The notes below the pieces were generated by a model, which was given only the letters and a program-made list of their open reading frames with translations, did no database searches and was not told where the DNA came from. The position numbers and the translations under genes were made by a program. From assembly GCA_021795575.1 (NCBI GenBank), contig JAJYPH010000016.1:1-34546 (forward strand): a stretch of DNA of 34,546 nt. Reading direction: 5' to 3'. This document shows, piece by piece, positions 31,463 through 34,546 of this stretch. Within the stretch, counting starts at the first letter, position 1. Each line of letters begins with the position of its first letter. This DNA comes from Bacillota bacterium. GTDB lineage: Bacteria; Bacillota; Sulfobacillia; Sulfobacillales; JAIMBI01.

Positions 31463-31972
31463 TTAGCCGGCTCGGTGCCGCCGCCGTTCGCGGCGGCTCG
31501 CCTCGCGCTCGGCGTGTGCGACCGCTTGGCCGATCCGGGTGGAGCCGTCGGCAGACCACTCCGCCGTGAACACGCCCGCCACCGCCGCGTACGACCGGAT
31601 CGGGACCCAGATCGCATGACGAAGGCCCGGCGGAAGGGGGGTGTGCTCGTCAAAGACGGCGGCCGCCGGCGGCATCGCCTGGGGCATGGCCACCACCACG
31701 ATTTGCCCCTGCATCCACGCGGACCCGCCGTAGCTCCACGGGGTCAGGGTGTCAGGCCACCACAAGGTGGCGCCCGGCCACTCGGCCCGCGCGCCCGCCA
31801 AGCCCACGCGCTCCATCCAGGAACCGGCAGAGTCGCCGCGGTCGTCGGTTGGCTTGGCATACAGGACGACCATCTGGCCGATGTCGTGGGGTGGGGTCAA
31901 CCAATGCACTAAGGCTTCCAGAAGCAAGTTATCGCGAGACATCCCAAGTCCCGTAGCGGATCGCTGTGTCAA
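31463..31972 (-). CDS. Small protein of unknown function, GAF-like
   Basis: 169-residue soluble protein. The TTG start (complement 31970-31972) has AAGGAG about 11 nt upstream, the best-supported start; an ATG ten codons later (31942) lacks a good site. The chain is Trp-rich. A segment reading HAIWVPIRSYAAVAGVFTAEW, near residues 118-138, looks like the last strands of a GAF domain (bulky strand, turn, then a strand ending the sheet). I see no catalytic motif, signal peptide or membrane segment. The C-terminus is a short charged tail rich in Arg. It might be a free-standing sensory domain or a remnant of a larger signalling protein. It precedes the OpuC operon by 275 nt on the same strand. 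Coding status is likely because of the ribosome binding site and ordinary composition. Confidence 0.6.
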   Translation of the reverse strand: MTQRSATGLGMSRDNLLLEALVHWLTPPHDIGQMVVLYAKPTDDRGDSAGSWMERVGLAGARAEWPGATLWWPDTLTPWSYGGSAWMQGQIVVVAMPQAMPPAAAVFDEHTPLPPGLRHAIWVPIRSYAAVAGVFTAEWSADGSTRIGQAVAHAEREASRRERRRHRAG

Positions 31973-32866
31973 AAGCCGGCTCTCCTTCTGCTAAAACACC
32001 ACGGTGCTGCCGGCACGTACACAAGGGGCGATGGGTAGTCCCCAAGCACCCTAGGGAGAAAGGCTACGGGAAGGGCTCGGTGATGTCAAGGGGGCGAGAC
32101 TGATTCACGGCGTCTTGTGGTCGGCGGGTCCGGGAATTGCTAAGCGCGATGCCGGCCCTCACGCAGTACCGTGCTGCCGTAGATGGCCACGGCCGCCAGA
32201 CGCAGAGACGAGCCCTCGCAGCGCTTCCCAGGCTGCCGCGTGGGGCCTCTCCGAGGCGGCAGGGGTCATCTCGCATTTTCCGCACGGCGCAAGCAGGTGC
32301 TGTCGATTGGTGTCGAAGAAGGGTTCCCTACGAAGAGCCGTGTTGACGATCCCATGGGGACGTGGGCCCCTGAGTCCGTGCTCGCTGGCGCAGGGGCCCT
32401 GGATCTCCGGTGCGGCCAAGCCGCAGCGGAGGTGCGCCGATGCACCTGGTCGTGTGGATGCTGGGGGTCGCGATTTGGTGGCGCTCGTCATCATGCTGTC
32501 CACAAGAAGTCATCCGGCTTCTTGCGAAGGCGGATCACCGACGGCTCCGTAGTCTCGGCAGGGATCCGTCCGGTGCGAACGGAAGGCTGCCCGCCCGCCG
32601 CCCCTACCGGGGGCGAGGTTCTTATGAAGCATAGGGCGGGCACCGGCGTCTGTTGATGCGCCGTGGGCGAAGACGCTCCTCGGCCGCCCGCCCGTCGGCG
32701 ATGAGTCGGGCCCGGTGACACCAGGTTGTCTGACCGCTGGCGAGCGCTGGTCGATGCGTCCCGGGTTGCACGCGAGAAGGCCGCGCCACGTGGCGTTTGG
32801 GACCGGCCCGCGCTATCATCGGCGGCAAGACCCCGCTGCCGAAGGCGGCCAACGAGGAGTGAGTGG
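31973..32866. other. 894-nt gap with no confident gene; possible decayed element
   Basis: Short frames on both strands change register, are Arg/Ser/Pro-rich and lack ribosome binding sites. One + frame around 32146-32220 (ALTQYRAAVDGHGRQ, then RRALAALP) loosely resembles the N-terminus of a DDE transposase family, and a later piece in the same register (MHLVVWMLGVAIW near 32440) could be from its core, with stops between. This resemblance is from memory and weak. The region also has a branched inverted repeat (32588-32642) and a TATCAT hexamer (32814-32819) that could be the -10 of the flippase gene. No tRNA, tmRNA, RNase P or known riboswitch pattern was found. Confidence 0.4.
32588..32642. 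repeat. Nested inverted repeats forming a branched hairpin
   Basis: TGCCCGCCC (32588-32596) pairs perfectly with GGGCGGGCA (32634-32642). Inside, CGCCCC (32599-32604) pairs with GGGGCG (32610-32615) around a 5-nt loop, leaving a less GC-rich segment (32616-32633) unpaired. It is isolated in the gene-free gap and could be a structured RNA, an old terminator, or the end of a mobile element. Confidence 0.4.
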
Positions 32867-34459
32867 TTGACCGGGAGAGAAGTGGTCAAAGCCACGGGAC
32901 TGGTGGCGGGGATCACGCTGGTGAGCAAGGTCACCGGCTTTGCCCGCACGCTGGTGCTGGCAGACGTGTACGGCGCGACGTGCCTGACGGACAGCTATGT
33001 GGCGGCCACCGTGTATCCGAGCGTGCTGTTTGCGGGGCTCCGCAGTGCGCTGGCGACCAGCTTCATCCCCCTCTACACCGAAGTGCGCGCGCGGGACGGC
33101 CAGTCCCAGGCGTTTGTGTTTGCCAACACGGTGCTGACCACGCTGTTTCTCGCGCTCCTGGTGTTGTTGGCCGTCGGATTTGCCACGGCGCTGCCGGTTC
33201 TGCCGCTGTACGCGCCGGGGTTTGTGTCGCGGGTGTGCCTGTCCCGTCCCCAAATCACCCTCACGCTCGAACTCACGTGGATTATGCTGCCCGCGCTGCT
33301 GTTCATCGCTCTGGCAGGGGTGCAGGAAGGCATTCTGCAGTCAGAGCGCCGCTTCGCGGCGCCGGCAGCGGTCGGCATTCCCCAGAACCTGATTCTCATC
33401 GCGGTGATTGCACTCCTGGCGTCCCATTGGTCCATCTTTGCCGCGGCGGCGGGGTCGTTTTTGGGCGGGGCGTCATACGTTGTGGTCCAGGGCGTGGCGC
33501 TGCGGCGCGCCGGATTCCGGTTTCACCCGCGACTCGACTTCCGCCATCCCGATTTGCGGCGCATGGCGGTGATGGTGCTGCCGGTGTTTTTGTCCACCTT
33601 CGTCGCCCAGGCCGGTTTCATTGTGGACCGGCTGTTGGCCTCGAGCCTGAAAAGCGGCAGCCTCTCGGACTTGAACTACGCGCTGTTGGTCAATGGGCTT
33701 TTGCTGTCGCTGTTTGTCACCGCCCTGGTCACCGTCCTGTATCCCACCCTGTCGCGCTTCACGGCGCAGGGCGACCAGCCCGGATTTGTGTCGGCGGTGC
33801 GCCGCTCGCTGGGCGTGCTCACGCTGGTCACCGTGCCGGTGGCCGCCGCCGTCATCGTGCTGGCGGCGCCGTTCGTGCGGGTGGTGTTTCAACGGGGCGC
33901 GTTTACCGCCACGGCCACGGCGGGCACCGCCTTTGCGCTGGCGTTTTTGGGCGTCGGGCTGGTGGCGAGCGCCGGCGGAGCGCTATTGCCGCGTGCCTTC
34001 TTTGCCTTGAAGGACACGCGCACGCCCACGCTGTTTGCGCTGATATCTGTGGCGGTCAACATCGTGGCGGATCTGCTGCTGGTGCATCCGCTGAAGCAGG
34101 GTGGGCTGGCGCTGGGCACCTCGATTGCCCAGTGGGTGTTCACCGGCGTCATGCTGTGGCGGCTCCGGCGGCGGGTGGGACCCTTGGGCGGCATGCGGCT
34201 CTTGGCGACGGTGGGCAAGGCGCTGCTGGGCGGCGCGGTGATGGCGGGCGTCCTGTACGTGGGCTACCACGCCACCATCGGCCTCGTGCCCAGCGCCGGC
34301 CACGTCGTCTGGTGGCAGGGCGCGGACCTGGTGGTGGTCATGGCCGCGGGCCTGGCGGCCTACGGGGTGCTGGTGTGGCGGCTCGGACCCGAGGAGGTGC
34401 ACTACCTTCGGCAGGTGGCGGGCCAGGGGTGGCGCACGCTGATGCGCGCCGGAGCATGA
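32867..34459 (+). CDS. murJ: MurJ/MviN-family lipid flippase
   Basis: Polytopic membrane protein of the MurJ/MviN (MOP) superfamily, 530 residues with about 13-14 hydrophobic segments, normal for MurJ. MurJ flips lipid II across the membrane. Family text includes an N-terminal VAGITLVSKVTGFARTLVLAD, DSYVAATVYPSVL, a PLYTEV block, LPVFLSTFVAQAGFIVDRLLAS and LLPRAFFALKDTRTP. The TTG at 32867 has GAGGAG 7 nt upstream; a GTG at 32882 (GGGAGAGAA upstream) is an alternative. Its stop overlaps the next glycosyltransferase start (ATGA), so it is part of a glycan operon running out of the window. It could therefore serve as a flippase for the envelope glycan rather than, or as well as, for lipid II. 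A Wzx identity is less likely from the motifs. Confidence 0.9.
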   Translation: MTGREVVKATGLVAGITLVSKVTGFARTLVLADVYGATCLTDSYVAATVYPSVLFAGLRSALATSFIPLYTEVRARDGQSQAFVFANTVLTTLFLALLVLLAVGFATALPVLPLYAPGFVSRVCLSRPQITLTLELTWIMLPALLFIALAGVQEGILQSERRFAAPAAVGIPQNLILIAVIALLASHWSIFAAAAGSFLGGASYVVVQGVALRRAGFRFHPRLDFRHPDLRRMAVMVLPVFLSTFVAQAGFIVDRLLASSLKSGSLSDLNYALLVNGLLLSLFVTALVTVLYPTLSRFTAQGDQPGFVSAVRRSLGVLTLVTVPVAAAVIVLAAPFVRVVFQRGAFTATATAGTAFALAFLGVGLVASAGGALLPRAFFALKDTRTPTLFALISVAVNIVADLLLVHPLKQGGLALGTSIAQWVFTGVMLWRLRRRVGPLGGMRLLATVGKALLGGAVMAGVLYVGYHATIGLVPSAGHVVWWQGADLVVVMAAGLAAYGVLVWRLGPEEVHYLRQVAGQGWRTLMRAGA

Positions 34460-34546
34460 CCGGCCCCCGCCCCGCACCGGTCGGCGTCATCATTGGGACG
34501 TATCAGCGGCCCGCCATGCTGCGAGCGGCGCTGGCCAGCGTAGCGG
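34456..34546 (+). CDS. Glycosyltransferase family 2, 5' fragment
   Basis: Only about 30 codons lie inside the window. They read MTGPRPAPVGVIIGTYQRPA then MLRAALASVA, the opening beta-strand and helix of GT-A family 2 enzymes (usual form V-x-V-I-I-P-T-Y-N-R). The start ATG overlaps the flippase stop by 4 nt and has GGAG just upstream. The Asp motifs and the rest of the fold are outside the window. It is translationally coupled to the MurJ-like gene, which points to a common glycan pathway. Confidence 0.75.
   Translation, partial: MTGPRPAPVGVIIGTYQRPAMLRAALASVA

Noticed and set aside
31226-31912. 228-codon + strand frame overlapping the small - strand gene
   Set aside because: Low-complexity Arg/Gly/Pro content, no ribosome binding site, while the - strand frame has AAGGAG and protein-like composition.
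32100-32720. Group II intron, tmRNA, RNase P RNA or cobalamin riboswitch in the gap
   Set aside because: I compared short conserved strings of each class by eye and found no domain V, tag reading frame, P4 or B12-box match; only generic hairpins.
1-34546. CRISPR arrays, tRNA or rRNA genes, phage attachment sites
   Set aside because: No regularly spaced direct repeats, no cloverleaf-like segments with CCA-type ends and no rRNA-like sequence were noticed on either strand.

Overview
This is a high-GC window (by eye about two-thirds G+C) from a bacterium. Many genes begin with GTG or TTG, and several have strong AAGGAGG-type ribosome binding sites. Two lipoprotein signal peptides, an OpuC-type osmoprotectant transporter and a soluble multi-PGBD protein fit a deep-branching, GC-rich Bacillota lineage (Sulfobacillales or Thermaerobacter-like). 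This placement is inference; no rRNA or tRNA is present to anchor it. The theme of the window is cell-envelope glycan synthesis.

Layout. 1-3018: the 3' part of an amidase (+) converging on an orphan peptide-type ABC substrate-binding lipoprotein (-), with a bidirectional terminator between them and two tandem promoters behind the lipoprotein gene. 3581-15208: a main + strand sugar-nucleotide cluster. It holds a long membrane-bound nucleotide-sugar 4,6-dehydratase, a WbpA-like UDP-GlcNAc 6-dehydrogenase, a WbpB-like oxidoreductase, a WbpD-like N-acetyltransferase, a WbpE-like aminotransferase, a WbpI/WecB-like 2-epimerase, a second DegT aminotransferase, a short polyprenyl-phosphate sugar-1-phosphate transferase and a GGDEF diguanylate cyclase. 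One - strand gene (8660-9862), coding for a three-repeat peptidoglycan-binding protein, sits inside the cluster. 15218-17630: a cytochrome P450 and a SAM methyltransferase (-). 17795-20064: two translationally coupled glycosyltransferases (+). 20050-23029: a - strand operon of UDP-xylose-synthase-like enzyme, 4-epimerase-like enzyme and glycosyltransferase. 23276-26425: a 1049-residue secreted Ig-like surface protein. 26790-28193: a long-form initiating sugar-1-phosphate transferase. 28263-31187: an OpuC-type osmoprotectant ABC transporter (-). 31463-31972: a small unassigned protein (-). 31973-32866: a gap with no confident gene. 32867-34546: a MurJ-family flippase and the start of a family 2 glycosyltransferase.

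How it works together (inference from family knowledge). The A-B-D-E-I set is the complete known route from UDP-GlcNAc to UDP-2,3-diacetamido-2,3-dideoxy-mannuronic acid. The 4,6-dehydratase, second aminotransferase and short phosphosugar transferase could separately make and load a 4-amino-6-deoxy-HexNAc (bacillosamine-type) first sugar. The glycosyltransferases, the pentose-type operon and the MurJ-like flippase would extend and export the glycan. The Cys-free surface protein and the peptidoglycan-binding protein are possible carriers or partners. No Wzy polymerase or Wzz-type protein is visible here.
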